Positions 17,601 through 25,783 of a stretch of DNA of 64,000 nucleotides are shown piece by piece. How positions within the stretch are numbered: the stretch's first letter is position 1; every line of letters begins with the position of its first letter. The notes beneath the pieces were generated by a model. That model was not told the DNA's origin, did no database searches, and worked only from the letters and a program-made list of their open reading frames with translations. The translations under genes and the position numbers were made by a program. This DNA is from JABWBD01 sp040768665 (GTDB lineage: Bacteria; Planctomycetota; Planctomycetia; Pirellulales; Thermoguttaceae): assembly GCA_040768665.1 (NCBI GenBank), contig JAXGMN010000056.1:18194-82193 (forward strand). Reading direction: 5' to 3'.

Positions 17601-17651
17601 CATCGGCCGCTTCCATTGCCAACGTCGCCACGGCAAACTGTAAGATATTGA
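14649..17651 (+). CDS. Secreted right-handed beta-helix protein (GH141-like), C-terminal laminin-G-like domain
   Basis: The GTG start at 14649 follows GGAAAGGG and gives a signal peptide (MRTNFLLQERW, then a hydrophobic stretch ending ASGAAFGQ). The mature protein begins FVVDPAGNDRNPGTAAQP, continues with VLIRGGTYHVEEPLVFTPDD and VTYAAWPGQRPVLSGG, and then has the beta-helix coils (TYGVWFRDGCRDCTVERCLL, NHIHHLGWDV and similar) at residues 350-620. This order is characteristic of the beta-helix enzymes related to GH141 (fucosidase or xylanase activities known in the family). Residues about 740-920 form a LamG/CBM-like sheet domain. The last about 70 residues after YYLDNLRLNSD are Arg/His/Pro-rich and unlike the rest, and may be readthrough after loss of the original stop. 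The substrate is inference. Confidence 0.85.
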   Translation: MRTNFLLQERWRIPALALVATWWASGAAFGQTLPSITAGLVAGEVSPASPQADFVVDPAGNDRNPGTAAQPLATLGRARELVRELRKAQPARDVLVLIRGGTYHVEEPLVFTPDDSGRNGGLVTYAAWPGQRPVLSGGRRITGFQQDAQGLWTVRVPEVQGRRWRFEQLYVNGRRAVRARTPDRFYFYMNAPRRRGIDPATGQPRKPDDLSFLANPNDIAPLLALPPERLRDVVVASYHSWHISRQYVASIEADKNKNTVFLTGSCGVPFFTYTQNERYFVENYREALDTPGEWFLDRDGLLSYKPLPEEDVQTAEVVAPVADTLLQFVGTGEEQPVTNITVRGLALAYGGYQLPPEGQSSPQAACKIPAVVMADYAHGITLEDCTIQHTGTYGVWFRDGCRDCTVERCLLEDLGAGGVRIGQTGQVSKPAERTSHIRIDNNILRRAGHVWPDAVGVLVGHSGDNQVTHNDISGMAYTGISVGWRWGYGEVPSVRNSVRFNHIHHLGWDVLADMGGIYTLGEAPGTVLGNNVIHDIDGDGDSGMHGLYNDNSTSHMLLENNLVYNVRDGGYQIGSGKGNILRNNVFVARPQGGSRHGQLLFCMYYPVEQHLAATFERNIIYGSAGKLFSVPPTFGERLRFHHNLYWEPSGEPLDFVGRSFDAWQKSGRDAGSIIADPKFVDPAGHDFRLQADSPAFALGFVPVDYTQAGVYGNPAWIHKAQEIDYPPCEFAPPRPPLSFFDDFEDTPVGESPGIAQVHAGESAGSIAVTEESAAGGRRCLKITDAPNLKYAHDPHFYYAPRLDRGRATFAFDIRVEAGSQLYCEWREYPGVPYFHTGPRISIRDGKLTAPGSEPLPVPVGQWFHVEMSAGQGEQADGTWQLTVAFPGQPPKQYDLKTASPPFRVTTWLGFVSDGTQPAVYYLDNLRLNSDIRGGHQRGCDVSHLVPHAHPGLSRQGTAGFDRRLIRLAILQLSGTAVLGESMTPHRPLPLPTSPRQTVRY

Positions 17652-17681
17652 TTCCCCAGAAACCTCAGGGAGGATCTTGTC

Positions 17682-19052
17682 ATGCAACGGCAAACGAACG
17701 ACCCCAAGCCGCTTTCCGGGCGGCGCGAGTTCCTCAAGTCGGCCGGCGGCGCTGCGGCCGGATTGTGCCTGGCAGGCGCGGCCTCGGCCGGTGCGGCGCA
17801 GCCGGCAACGGCGGGCATCAGGGAAATACTGGCCATGCGCGGCGGGCCCAAGGCGGTTACCCTCACCACGCCCTTGGGCGACTTCACCCGTTGGCCCCGC
17901 TTCGGCGAGGAAGAACAGACGGAGCTCATGACGTACCTGCGAGACCCCGATTACTTCTTCGGGACGTACGGGCCGATCGTGGAATTCGAGAAGGCGTGGG
18001 TGGAATACACCAAGACTCCATTCTGTAAGACCTACTCCAGCGGCACGGGCTCGCTGACGTCGATGCTCTTCGCCTTGGATTTACCCCCCGGCAGCGAGAT
18101 CCTGGTGCCCGACGACAGCACCTGGTGGCCGACGGTGCCCATGCGGCTCTTCGGCCTGGTCCCCGTGTGGGTCGACGTCAATCCGCGAACGATCAACATT
18201 GACATCGAGGACTGCAAGCGGCGACTGACCAAGAACACCAAGGCTATTATGCCGGTCCATTGGTTCGGGCTGCCCTGCGACATGGATCACATCTGCGACT
18301 TTGCCAAAGAGCACGGGCTGGAAGTGGTGGAAGACGCCAGCCACTCGCACGGCGCCACGCTCAAAGGCCGGCACATGGGCACGTGGGGCCGCATGGCGGG
18401 CGTCAGCCTGCAAGCGAGCAAGCCGCTGCCGGCCATCGAGGCCGGCGTGGGGATGTACCAGAACCGCCTGGACTACGAACGGGCCTCGGCCTTTGGCCAT
18501 TGGGATGCTTACAAGCGTTGCTCCCAAGACAGCCCTTATCAGAAGTACGTTACGGGGTTGGGGATCAAGCTGCGGGTCCATCCGGTCGCCGCCATCCTGG
18601 CGAAGATCCAGTTGAAACATCTCGACGAACGAAACGCCGCCGGGGTGGCGCAGGTGAAGCGGCTGAACGACCGGCTCACCCAGTTGCCGGGGCTCTCGGC
18701 TCCCTACGTGCGGCCCGAATGCGAACGGGTCTACTACAACCGCAATTTCCTCTTCCTCGATCCGGTGAAGGCGGGCATGTCGCGCGAGGCCTGCCGCAAG
18801 GCGCTGCGGGCCGAGGGGGTCCACGTGGGCGTCTACAGCGGCTTGGGCAATCTCCTGCATACCTACCCGATCTTCCAGGAAGCCCAATGGTGGCACCACC
18901 TTCCCGCCGTGCCTGACAAGATGCCCGGCTGCGAGGAGGTCCGCAATACAGGCATTCAATTGCCCTACTTCACCTGCGACGCGCCCGAACTGGTGGACCA
19001 GTACATCAAGGCGTTTGAGAAAGTCTGGGCGCATCGGAAGGAATTGACGTAA
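17682..19052 (+). CDS. DegT/DnrJ/EryC1/StrS-type aminotransferase with Tat signal
   Basis: A 456-residue protein. The N-terminus carries a twin-arginine signal (SGRREFLKSAGGAAAGLCLA), so the enzyme should be exported folded with its cofactor. The catalytic body shows the DegT fold: SSGTGSLTSMLFALDLPPGSE, the aspartate region VVEDASHSHGA (cofactor ring) and the PLP lysine region VSLQASKPLPAIEAG, with Lys preserved though the usual KNLPAGEGG is altered. Cytoplasmic relatives transfer amino groups to nucleotide-linked keto sugars; planctomycetes have many exported copies of unknown substrate. AGGGAGGATC precedes the ATG at good spacing. It lies 30 bp after one beta-helix gene and 145 bp before another, suggesting joint use in surface or extracellular sugar chemistry. 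Confidence 0.9.
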   Translation: MQRQTNDPKPLSGRREFLKSAGGAAAGLCLAGAASAGAAQPATAGIREILAMRGGPKAVTLTTPLGDFTRWPRFGEEEQTELMTYLRDPDYFFGTYGPIVEFEKAWVEYTKTPFCKTYSSGTGSLTSMLFALDLPPGSEILVPDDSTWWPTVPMRLFGLVPVWVDVNPRTINIDIEDCKRRLTKNTKAIMPVHWFGLPCDMDHICDFAKEHGLEVVEDASHSHGATLKGRHMGTWGRMAGVSLQASKPLPAIEAGVGMYQNRLDYERASAFGHWDAYKRCSQDSPYQKYVTGLGIKLRVHPVAAILAKIQLKHLDERNAAGVAQVKRLNDRLTQLPGLSAPYVRPECERVYYNRNFLFLDPVKAGMSREACRKALRAEGVHVGVYSGLGNLLHTYPIFQEAQWWHHLPAVPDKMPGCEEVRNTGIQLPYFTCDAPELVDQYIKAFEKVWAHRKELT

Positions 19053-19197
19053 ACAGGCGATACCGGCCCACGCAGTTATCGATTATGTCCCCGATGAACA
19101 GTCACGGATCACCATGACGCTGGCGCAAACCCACCGCACCTGTTCCAATGTCTGAAGCCGAAATGCCAACCTCAAGCAGAATTCAGGGAGAAATGAA

Positions 19198-20733
19198 ATG
19201 ACCGGTTCGCAGCCACGCTCCCTTGCCGCGGCGATTCTCTTCGGCATGGCCTGCACCGTCGCGGCGGCCGCCTCACAGGACGACGGTTGGCTGAGCGTCA
19301 AGGACTTCAGCGCCTCGGGCTCGAAGTTCGAGACCACCGCCACGGCCACCGCCGGCTCGAACCAGATCGTCGTGAAGGAGGTCGGGGACTTCCAGGTTGG
19401 CCAGGGCGTCACGGTGTCGCGCTCGAACATCCAGATCGTCTCGCCGCTTCTGCGCGGGCCGGAAAGCCCCTATTCCACCAAACCCCTGGAGGACGCGCTG
19501 GAGATCCGCGGCTACGACGGCAGCACCAGCAGTTGGCTGGTGTTCCTCTTGGAGGTCGACGCGACGGAACCGCTCTCGTTCCGCTGGAGCGACAACCTGG
19601 TCCGCGAAGGCAAGTGGCAGGGCGTCAAGGTGCCCATCACCTGGGACTGGCAGAAGCTCAGCAACGGCGTCGAGGTGAAATTCAACATGCGCGACCTGGA
19701 AGTCGGCCACATGGTCAGCTTCGCCGCCCGCGACCAGTTGTCGAGCGTCGTCGAGAAGATCGAAGGCACCAAGCTTACGCTGCGCGACCCCGCCAATCGC
19801 ACGGCCGCCGACGCCGTCGTCCGCCACGACGACTCGCTGGCCATCCAGGCGGCCGTCGATCGGGCAATCCAGCAGAAGCAGAACGTCTTCTTCCCGCCGG
19901 GTTGGTACCGGGTGCCGAAAGGGATTCGCGTCACCGGCGCCGGGGCCATCTGCCTGGAAGGCGCAAACGGCGTCGACACGGTGATGGACATCTCCGACGG
20001 AGCGACCAGCATCTTCCGCGTCCAGGGCTGCACGGAGATCACGATCCGCAATTTCCGTATGATCGGCCACACCGGCATGGCCGAGTCGGCCGGCGCCTTC
20101 CGCATGGCGCACGGGCGGGCCAGCTTCTGGGCCTGCGCGCTCAAACCCTGCAACGCGGTCGGCATGACCGCTACCGAGCGGACGCTGATCGAAAACGTCC
20201 ACGCCAGCCGCATGGGAAGCGAGTGCTTCTATGCCTCGGGCACGGCGCGGCAGAGCACCGGCGAGCAGCAGCAGTACCAGAAATCGCTCACGTACCTCCG
20301 CTGCTCGGTGACCGACTGCGCCGCCAACGCCTTCAATAACAACGACATGGGCGAGAACACCAGCGTGCTCCATTGTCGCATCCAGGACGCCGGGCCCGGC
20401 GGCTGGCACGCCGCCGAGATGCCCGCCCGGTTCCTCCGCCTCATCGGCAACTACGTCCGCAATGCCGGGCCATTCACCGTCGGCGACATGAGCCACCGCA
20501 CCGACGACCTCCACAATCTCGGCTGCGGCCAGTCGATCGTCGCCGACAACGTCTTCGAGGGGATCGGCAAGTGCGGCGGCGTACGCGTGAATTTCGGATC
20601 GAGCCAGGTGATCATCGCCAACAACCTGTTCATCAATTACAACGGGCCAGCCATCACCGCCTCCAGTGCGACCGAGCGCCGCTGTTTCCCCTCCAACACG
20701 GTGACCATCAAGGGCAACATCATCGACTTCTAA
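19198..20733 (+). CDS. Secreted beta-helix (pectate-lyase-like) protein
   Basis: A 511-residue protein with a signal peptide (SLAAAILFGMACTVAAAASQ). Residues about 20-200 include GWLSVKDFSASGSKFETTAT and an EVGDFQVGQGVTVSRS stretch typical of the N-cap of pectate-lyase-3/tailspike-like proteins. Residues 210-510 contain IQAAVDRAIQQKQNVFFPPG and successive coils such as EITIRNFRMIGHTGM and QVIIANNLFINYNGPAI. GGGAGAAATG precedes the start. The enzyme activity is unknown. Its stop codon overlaps that of mqnD on the other strand. It is probably transcribed with the DegT-like gene. Confidence 0.85.
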   Translation: MTGSQPRSLAAAILFGMACTVAAAASQDDGWLSVKDFSASGSKFETTATATAGSNQIVVKEVGDFQVGQGVTVSRSNIQIVSPLLRGPESPYSTKPLEDALEIRGYDGSTSSWLVFLLEVDATEPLSFRWSDNLVREGKWQGVKVPITWDWQKLSNGVEVKFNMRDLEVGHMVSFAARDQLSSVVEKIEGTKLTLRDPANRTAADAVVRHDDSLAIQAAVDRAIQQKQNVFFPPGWYRVPKGIRVTGAGAICLEGANGVDTVMDISDGATSIFRVQGCTEITIRNFRMIGHTGMAESAGAFRMAHGRASFWACALKPCNAVGMTATERTLIENVHASRMGSECFYASGTARQSTGEQQQYQKSLTYLRCSVTDCAANAFNNNDMGENTSVLHCRIQDAGPGGWHAAEMPARFLRLIGNYVRNAGPFTVGDMSHRTDDLHNLGCGQSIVADNVFEGIGKCGGVRVNFGSSQVIIANNLFINYNGPAITASSATERRCFPSNTVTIKGNIIDF

Positions 20734-21587
20734 GCGAACTCGGGCGTCACGAGCCGCGGTATGACTCCCGCCGAATGGCCGCGGGCGAGCAACTCCGTCA
20801 CGGCCTGTCTTCCCCGAGGGCCAAAATCGAGCGTCCAGTCGTTGACGTACATGCCGACGAAGCGGTCCGCCATGCCGTGGTCCAGCCCGCGGCCGAAACC
20901 GAGCGCGTACTCAAGCGCCTCTTCCCGGTGGGCCAAGCCGTACTGGATGCTCTCTCGCAGCAGTCGGTTGACATCGGCGATTGCCCGGCTGCCGAGGTCT
21001 TTGCGGATTGCGTTGGCCCCGAGAGGCAGCGGCAGGCCCGTTTCGTCGAACCACCACTGCCCGAGGTCGATGACGAGGTGCAAACCGAAATCCCCGAACG
21101 TCAGTTGCCCCTCGTGGATAATCAATCCGGCGTCGACCGGCTGTCCGTTGAACTGCCCCGCTTGGACAACCTCCAGGATCTGGTCGAAAGGAACCACGAT
21201 GTGTCGAAACTCGGCGCCGACCGCCATCCGCAGCGCCAAAAAGGCAGTCGTCAGGGTGCCGGGAACGGCAATGGTCTTGCCGGAAACGTCGCCGAGGGAA
21301 GCCTGTGAGCGGGCGACGACCATGGGTCCATAACGATCGCCCATGCTGGCTCCGCACGTGCAGAGCATGTAGCGGTCGGTCAGGTAGGCGTAGGCGTGCA
21401 GGCTGACGGCTGTCAGTTCCAGTTCGCCGGAAAAGGCGCGGCGGTTAAGCGTCTCGATGTCGACCAACTCATGTTCGAATCGGTAGGAACCGGTATCGAC
21501 CCGGTCCTTCGCCAAGGCATAGAACATGAAAGCGTCGTCAGGATCGGGACTATGGCCGACACGAATCAGTTGACGGCTGTCGTTCAC
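20730..21587 (-). CDS. mqnD: 1,4-dihydroxy-6-naphthoate synthase, futalosine menaquinone pathway
   Basis: MqnD converts cyclic dehypoxanthinyl futalosine to 1,4-dihydroxy-6-naphthoate in the futalosine route to menaquinone. The family signature VGHSPDPDDAFMFYAL stands at the N-terminus, with ELTAVSLHAYAYL, GPMVVARS, IAVPGTLTTAFLAL and DAGLIIHEGQLTF following in the expected order, a periplasmic-binding-protein-like fold. I choose the GTG at 21585-21587 because GGAGG lies 8 nt upstream and the length (285 aa) fits the family; an upstream ATG at 21650 would add 21 unlike residues. The gene is alone, with no other mqn gene in the window. Confidence 0.93.
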   Translation of the reverse strand: MNDSRQLIRVGHSPDPDDAFMFYALAKDRVDTGSYRFEHELVDIETLNRRAFSGELELTAVSLHAYAYLTDRYMLCTCGASMGDRYGPMVVARSQASLGDVSGKTIAVPGTLTTAFLALRMAVGAEFRHIVVPFDQILEVVQAGQFNGQPVDAGLIIHEGQLTFGDFGLHLVIDLGQWWFDETGLPLPLGANAIRKDLGSRAIADVNRLLRESIQYGLAHREEALEYALGFGRGLDHGMADRFVGMYVNDWTLDFGPRGRQAVTELLARGHSAGVIPRLVTPEFA

Positions 21588-21700
21588 CGGGAAAACCTCC
21601 AAAGGGACTCGCTCTTGAGAGTCTCCCGAGTATAGCAGCCGCGTCCGCATGCGCCAAACGCCGCGGTTCGGCGTGTGCGGCGAGATTTCGAGACAACGAC

Positions 21701-23419
21701 CTACTCGACGACAGGTTCGGCAGGAAGAATGAGACCCCTCTGATCAAGGCCCGCGGCGCGGTCGATATTCAACTCGAGGATCCCCTTGAGGCGGTCGTAG
21801 CGGCCGGTGAGGGTCGCAATCGGCCGGCGGCCGACCTCCGTGTCCTGAACGATCGGCGATTCGAACGACAGAATATCGGGCAGGGAACGGAAGCTAGAGG
21901 CATTGGTAAGCTCGACGGAGGTGATGGCCTCGAGTTCTGTCTGAGTGAGAGCCTTGTTGACGGTCGCGAGAACCTGTTCTTCGCACCGTTTCAGCAGGCC
22001 CCTGTTGCCCCACCATAGGAATGCGGCGTAAGAGCTGCCTCCGACAACGCCGGCAATCACGACCCATTGGAACGTCAGAGCCCCGGCCTTCCCGAACGTG
22101 CCCAGGATCTTGTCAATCGTTCGCAGGCCGTGCCGGCGACGATAATCGCGGTTGGCGTCCGTCACCGCCTGCTTCCAGGCCGACTTCCGTTCCTCTTCCC
22201 GCTTGTGCCGTTTGGCTGCCCGCAAGGTCTCCTGGCGCCGGCTCGAGGGGGACATCGTCGGCGCCGCGACGGTCTGCGGTGCATCGCGAGCCGTGGGAGC
22301 GGTCGGAGCCGGCGCATCGGCACGAAACTGCACCGTTTCCGTTTCGGCAGTGGAACGAGGCGCCTGACGAACCGCACTGGGCGAGCGGCCTGCACATCGT
22401 TCGAGTTCGGCGACCACCTGGTTCATCGTCTGCTGACGCCGCTCGGGCTTCTTTGCCACCATTCTGCGAAATGCCGCGTCCAAAGCGGCCGTAATGTCTT
22501 TGCGCTGCTCGCGAAGCGGTGGAAGCGTCTTCTCGCGGTGGGCCAGGAGTTTCTCCATGACACTGTCGCCCTCGTACATCGGCCAGCCCGTGAGAAGGAA
22601 ATAGAGCGTGCAGCCGAGACTGTAGATGTCGCTGCGGGCATCCGCGTTCTTTGTATTCAAACCCTGTTCGGGCGACATGTAGTCGACGGTTCCCATAACG
22701 TCGCCATCGCGCGTGAGGGCGGCTTCGGCCGTTCGACCGTCCAAGGCCGGCGTCTCTTCGATCCGGGCCAGCCCCATGTCCAGAATTTTCACCGTTCCAC
22801 TCGCATCGAGAACCAGGTTCGACGGCTTGATATCCCGATGAACGATCTTGTGCTCGTGGGCGCACGCCAATCCCGTGGCCGCCTGGCAGATGTAGTTCGC
22901 GGCAACCGCCGCGGGAAGGGGCCCGTTGGTCCGAACCAACTTCTCCAGGTCCGTTCCTTCCACGTACTCCATCACCAGAAAATGCAGACCGTGGGCTTCG
23001 TCGGCGTCGTAGGCACGGACGATATTCGGATGACTGAGGCGGGCGGCTGCCTTGACCTCCCGGTGAAACCGCTGGACCGACTCCTCCGACTTGATCGCCT
23101 CTGCCGGGAGGATCTTTAGCGCCACAATTCGCTCCATGCGGCGGTGCTGAGCCTTGAAGACCTGCCCCATCCCTCCCTCGCCCAGCTTGTCCAAAAGGAC
23201 GTAATTGCCCATCACAAGCGTGTTGGCTTTCCCTTGGTACACCGCTTGCGCCTGAAACGTCGTCAGCCTATGCATCCTCACCAATTGCTGGAGGAGTTGC
23301 TGACCATCTGTCGGCCGGCGCTCGGCGGACAGTCCTTTCAAGAAGGATCCGACGTCCTTTTCAGCCATCAGTCCGGAGTCGGAAATCGAACGGACTACTG
23401 TCTCGAGGTCCGTGATCAT
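21701..23419 (-). CDS. Membrane Ser/Thr protein kinase (PknB-like)
   Basis: A 572-residue protein from the ATG at 23417-23419, with GGAG just upstream; an earlier ATG at 23503 gives only Arg/Gly-rich sequence. Residues 1-70 match the planctomycete pre-kinase helix (LLQQLVRMHRLTTFQAQAVY). The kinase domain has GEGGMG at 80-85, VALK (Lys 102), HRDIKPSN at 194-201 and DMG at 214-216 in place of DFG, then a SPEQ in the activation region. A Pro/Ala/Thr-rich linker precedes a transmembrane segment near residue 465 (TFQWVVIAGVVGGSSYAAFL) and a short outer domain. Planctomycetes encode many such kinases; the target is unknown. Function is inferred from the domain only. Confidence 0.92.
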   Translation of the reverse strand: MITDLETVVRSISDSGLMAEKDVGSFLKGLSAERRPTDGQQLLQQLVRMHRLTTFQAQAVYQGKANTLVMGNYVLLDKLGEGGMGQVFKAQHRRMERIVALKILPAEAIKSEESVQRFHREVKAAARLSHPNIVRAYDADEAHGLHFLVMEYVEGTDLEKLVRTNGPLPAAVAANYICQAATGLACAHEHKIVHRDIKPSNLVLDASGTVKILDMGLARIEETPALDGRTAEAALTRDGDVMGTVDYMSPEQGLNTKNADARSDIYSLGCTLYFLLTGWPMYEGDSVMEKLLAHREKTLPPLREQRKDITAALDAAFRRMVAKKPERRQQTMNQVVAELERCAGRSPSAVRQAPRSTAETETVQFRADAPAPTAPTARDAPQTVAAPTMSPSSRRQETLRAAKRHKREEERKSAWKQAVTDANRDYRRRHGLRTIDKILGTFGKAGALTFQWVVIAGVVGGSSYAAFLWWGNRGLLKRCEEQVLATVNKALTQTELEAITSVELTNASSFRSLPDILSFESPIVQDTEVGRRPIATLTGRYDRLKGILELNIDRAAGLDQRGLILPAEPVVE

Positions 23420-23680
23420 CGCTCCACCAATCCCGCCGAGCGGTCTGTCCGGCCGGTCCGATCGCGACCGCCTTTTTGCTCGGTTTCGCCGCGGCCAGGC
23501 CAAAAGATTATCGTAAAACTAAGGTAGGAGGCGGGAAATTATATGGCGGTGCCCGGCGTGGGGCAAACTCGCCTCGCCTCGAAGAAGTGTCCTGGTAATC
23601 GGCGTTTTCCCAGCGGCTTGCTATAAGATCCGCCCGATCCACCCCGCCCTGGTGGCATGCAGTGGCGACGAAAAACCGCT

Positions 23681-23780
23681 GTCACACGACAGGACACCGG
23701 CGAATATCATGGGGACTTTCACGTGGCAGTCGCGGGAATGTTGACGACGGAAGGGAGAAATCGGCCTCCGAGGCGATTGC
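23681..23780 (+). pseudogene. Ghost copy of the murQ leader and first codons
   Basis: The sequence around 23702-23780 aligns with 24838-24932: aatatcatggggactttcac against aatataatgggtgctttcgt, then ggcagtcgcgg in both, then aatgttgac, gaaggragaaatc and ccgaggcgat. In translation both give MLTTEGRN. The ghost lacks the 20-odd bases holding the real ribosome site and loses similarity after about 23780. It looks like an old duplication of the murQ start. Confidence 0.65.
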
Positions 23781-24585
23781 AAAGACTTTGGGGTCAAAAG
23801 ACTTTGGGGTCAGGCCGTCAGCAGTCAATAGCGCGTAATGCTATTGCTGACGGCCTGCCCCCACACTTGTCGTGACTTACTCTGCGCTCTTCGGTCCTTC
23901 GCGTTATTCCCTTCCTCGCAAGCGCCACTCGGAACCGACCCATCCAGGTCCTCCCTTGCCACGTTCCACCAGAACGTCCCTCAACCACAGAAATCCCCAA
24001 CAGCTCACCAGCCGGGCAATCATCCTCCGTTCTCTCCGTTGGCTCCTGTTCAAATCCCCCTCCATATTCCTGCCACCCAAATTCCTGCCCTCCCTCAGAA
24101 CCTCGGCACCGGCTTGCTTTCATTCGTCCCTCTCCATATTCCTTTCCCCCATCTTCTTTTCTCGTCTGTCTTCATGGTTAATCTCATGCTCCACCTCGAC
24201 ACCGATGACTAATCCCCGTAAGACAAGACCGATGCTTGGCGACCAATCGAGGACGATACCCTCCAGCGCTCGCCACCCAACGTTTGAAACATTTTCCCCT
24301 CGAATTTCGAATTTGTTTCGGATTTCGGATTTCGAATTTCGGATTTCTCCCCCAATTCTTCACATCGACACCTTCACCGCCAGTCTCCGCATCGCCGCCC
24401 CCCTCGGCCCCACTCTTCGGCTATAATTATTCCCCCAGAATATAATCGACTTTCTAGACACCCCACTTTCGGTTGGCGTGACCTTGCGCGTACAGATCGC
24501 AATACAATTCCTTTCATACCAACCATTTGCGCTGGACCGCCTCGCCCGACCCGAATTGCAGAAATCTCCACCTGGCGAAAAACTC

Positions 24586-24700
24586 CCCCTCGGCCCGACA
24601 TTTCTTGGGACACCGAGGGGTCGGGACTCTTTTTCCGTGTCGGCCGCAAACCGCCATCGTGCGAAAGACGGCGTCGCGGCCGACACGCGAAAAGACTCCC
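24586..24700. terminator. Pair of large palindromes upstream of murQ
   Basis: CCCCTCGG (24586-24593) pairs with CCGAGGGG (24613-24620). A 25-bp arm starting GGGACTCTTTTTCCGTGTCG at 24623-24647 pairs with 24676-24700 at 22 of 25 positions. The arms carry T/A tracts, as in intrinsic terminators. The pair lies far from either neighbouring gene, so it may be a dispersed hairpin element. Confidence 0.5.
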
Positions 24701-24835
24701 GGCCCCGGTTGTTCGGCGATCCTATGGCCACTGCGGAAGTGATCGATCGACCTGCAGCGATACAACCTGGCGGCTGACGTGTCGCCAATGCCCGGCTGTC
24801 AACTATTTCAAAAAACCGTTCGCTGCGGGACTGCG

Positions 24836-24852
24836 GAGAATATAATGGGTGC
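24836..24852 (+). promoter_or_regulatory. Possible -10 element of the murQ operon
   Basis: A perfect TATAAT stands at 24841-24846, 47 nt before the murQ ATG, in otherwise GC-rich DNA. No convincing -35 hexamer lies 16-18 bp upstream, so this remains a weak call. Confidence 0.3.
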
Positions 24853-24892
24853 TTTCGTGCGGCAGTCGCGGACGCAACAGACGAGCAGGAGA

Positions 24893-25783
24893 ATGTTGAC
24901 TACTGAAGGAAGAAATCCGGCTTCCGAGGCGATCGACCACTTGTCGGCACTGGAGATCGTCCGGCTGATGAACCGTGAGGACGCCCATGTGCCGGAAGCG
25001 GTCGGACAGCAGTCGGCAAACATCGCCCGGGCGATCGAAGTCACTGCAGAACGCCTTCGCGCCGGCGGCCGGCTGATCTACCTGGGCGCCGGCACGTCAG
25101 GCCGCCTGGGCGTGCTCGATGCCGCCGAGTGCCCGCCCACCTTCAGCACTCCTCCGGAGTTGGTCGTCGGATTGATTGCCGGTGGAGAGGGTGCGATGTT
25201 CCGCGCGGCCGAGGGAGCGGAGGATTGTGGCGACCTGGCGGTTGCTGATTTGAAACGGATCGAGCTTTGCACGCGAGACGTCCTGGTAGGCATCGCCACC
25301 AGCGGGCGGACGCCTTATGTGCTGGCCGGACTCGAATATGCTCGGCAGTTGGGAGCTTTTACCGTCGCCCTGACCTGCAATGCCAATGCGGCGGTCAGCA
25401 GCGTCTGCGATCTGGCGATCACCCTGCTGGTCGGCCCCGAGGTGATCAGCGGCTCGACGCGGCTCAAAGCTGCCACGGCCACAAAGATGGTCCTCAACAT
25501 GCTCAGCACGGGAGCCATGGTCCTGCTGGGTAAGACCTACGGCAATCTGATGGTCGATCTCCGGGCGACAAATTCGAAGCTTGTTCTGCGATCGCGCCGG
25601 ATCGTGCATGAGGTCACCGATATTTCGGAAACGGAGGCGGAGCAACTACTCGCCAGATGCAATGGCGAGGTAAAAACCGCGATCGTCGCTCACGTTCGCG
25701 GAGTATCGGCAGGAGAAGCACGACGATTGCTCAACCAGGCGGGCGGCCAACTCCGCGGTGCACTGGAGTCCGATGGTGGCTGA
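24893..25783 (+). CDS. murQ: N-acetylmuramic acid 6-phosphate etherase
   Basis: MurQ cleaves the lactyl ether of MurNAc-6-phosphate to give GlcNAc-6-phosphate and lactate, linking cell-wall recycling to central metabolism. The 296-residue protein from the ATG at 24893 begins MLTTEGRNPASEAID, the standard start, and has the SIS-domain signature GRLIYLGAGTSGRLGVLDAA with ECPPTF, then AGGEGAMFRAAEGAEDCG, VVGIATSGRTPYVLAGL-like and STRLKAATATKMVLNML segments in order. The upstream ATG at 24779 is rejected because the family begins at MLTTE. GGAG lies close to the start. It overlaps the next gene by 11 bp, showing translational coupling. Planctomycetes were long thought to lack peptidoglycan, so a complete-looking murQ is informative. 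Confidence 0.95.
   Translation: MLTTEGRNPASEAIDHLSALEIVRLMNREDAHVPEAVGQQSANIARAIEVTAERLRAGGRLIYLGAGTSGRLGVLDAAECPPTFSTPPELVVGLIAGGEGAMFRAAEGAEDCGDLAVADLKRIELCTRDVLVGIATSGRTPYVLAGLEYARQLGAFTVALTCNANAAVSSVCDLAITLLVGPEVISGSTRLKAATATKMVLNMLSTGAMVLLGKTYGNLMVDLRATNSKLVLRSRRIVHEVTDISETEAEQLLARCNGEVKTAIVAHVRGVSAGEARRLLNQAGGQLRGALESDGG

Larger units (their letters stand above)
23420..24892. other. Long intergenic region: hairpins and a murQ ghost
   Basis: No complete gene is supported in this 1.47-kb gap. It holds a ghost of the murQ 5-prime end (23681-23780), repeated tttggggtca words (23789-23816), a low-complexity run of TTTCGAATTT/TTTCGGATTT words (about 24292-24345) and two large imperfect palindromes (24586-24700). 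Small frames on both strands are Pro/Ser/Arg-rich and look like chance. Confidence 0.6.

Noticed and set aside
23838..24426. Plus-strand frames rich in Pro, Ser and Leu
   Set aside because: Low-complexity pyrimidine-rich DNA; no start site or family features.
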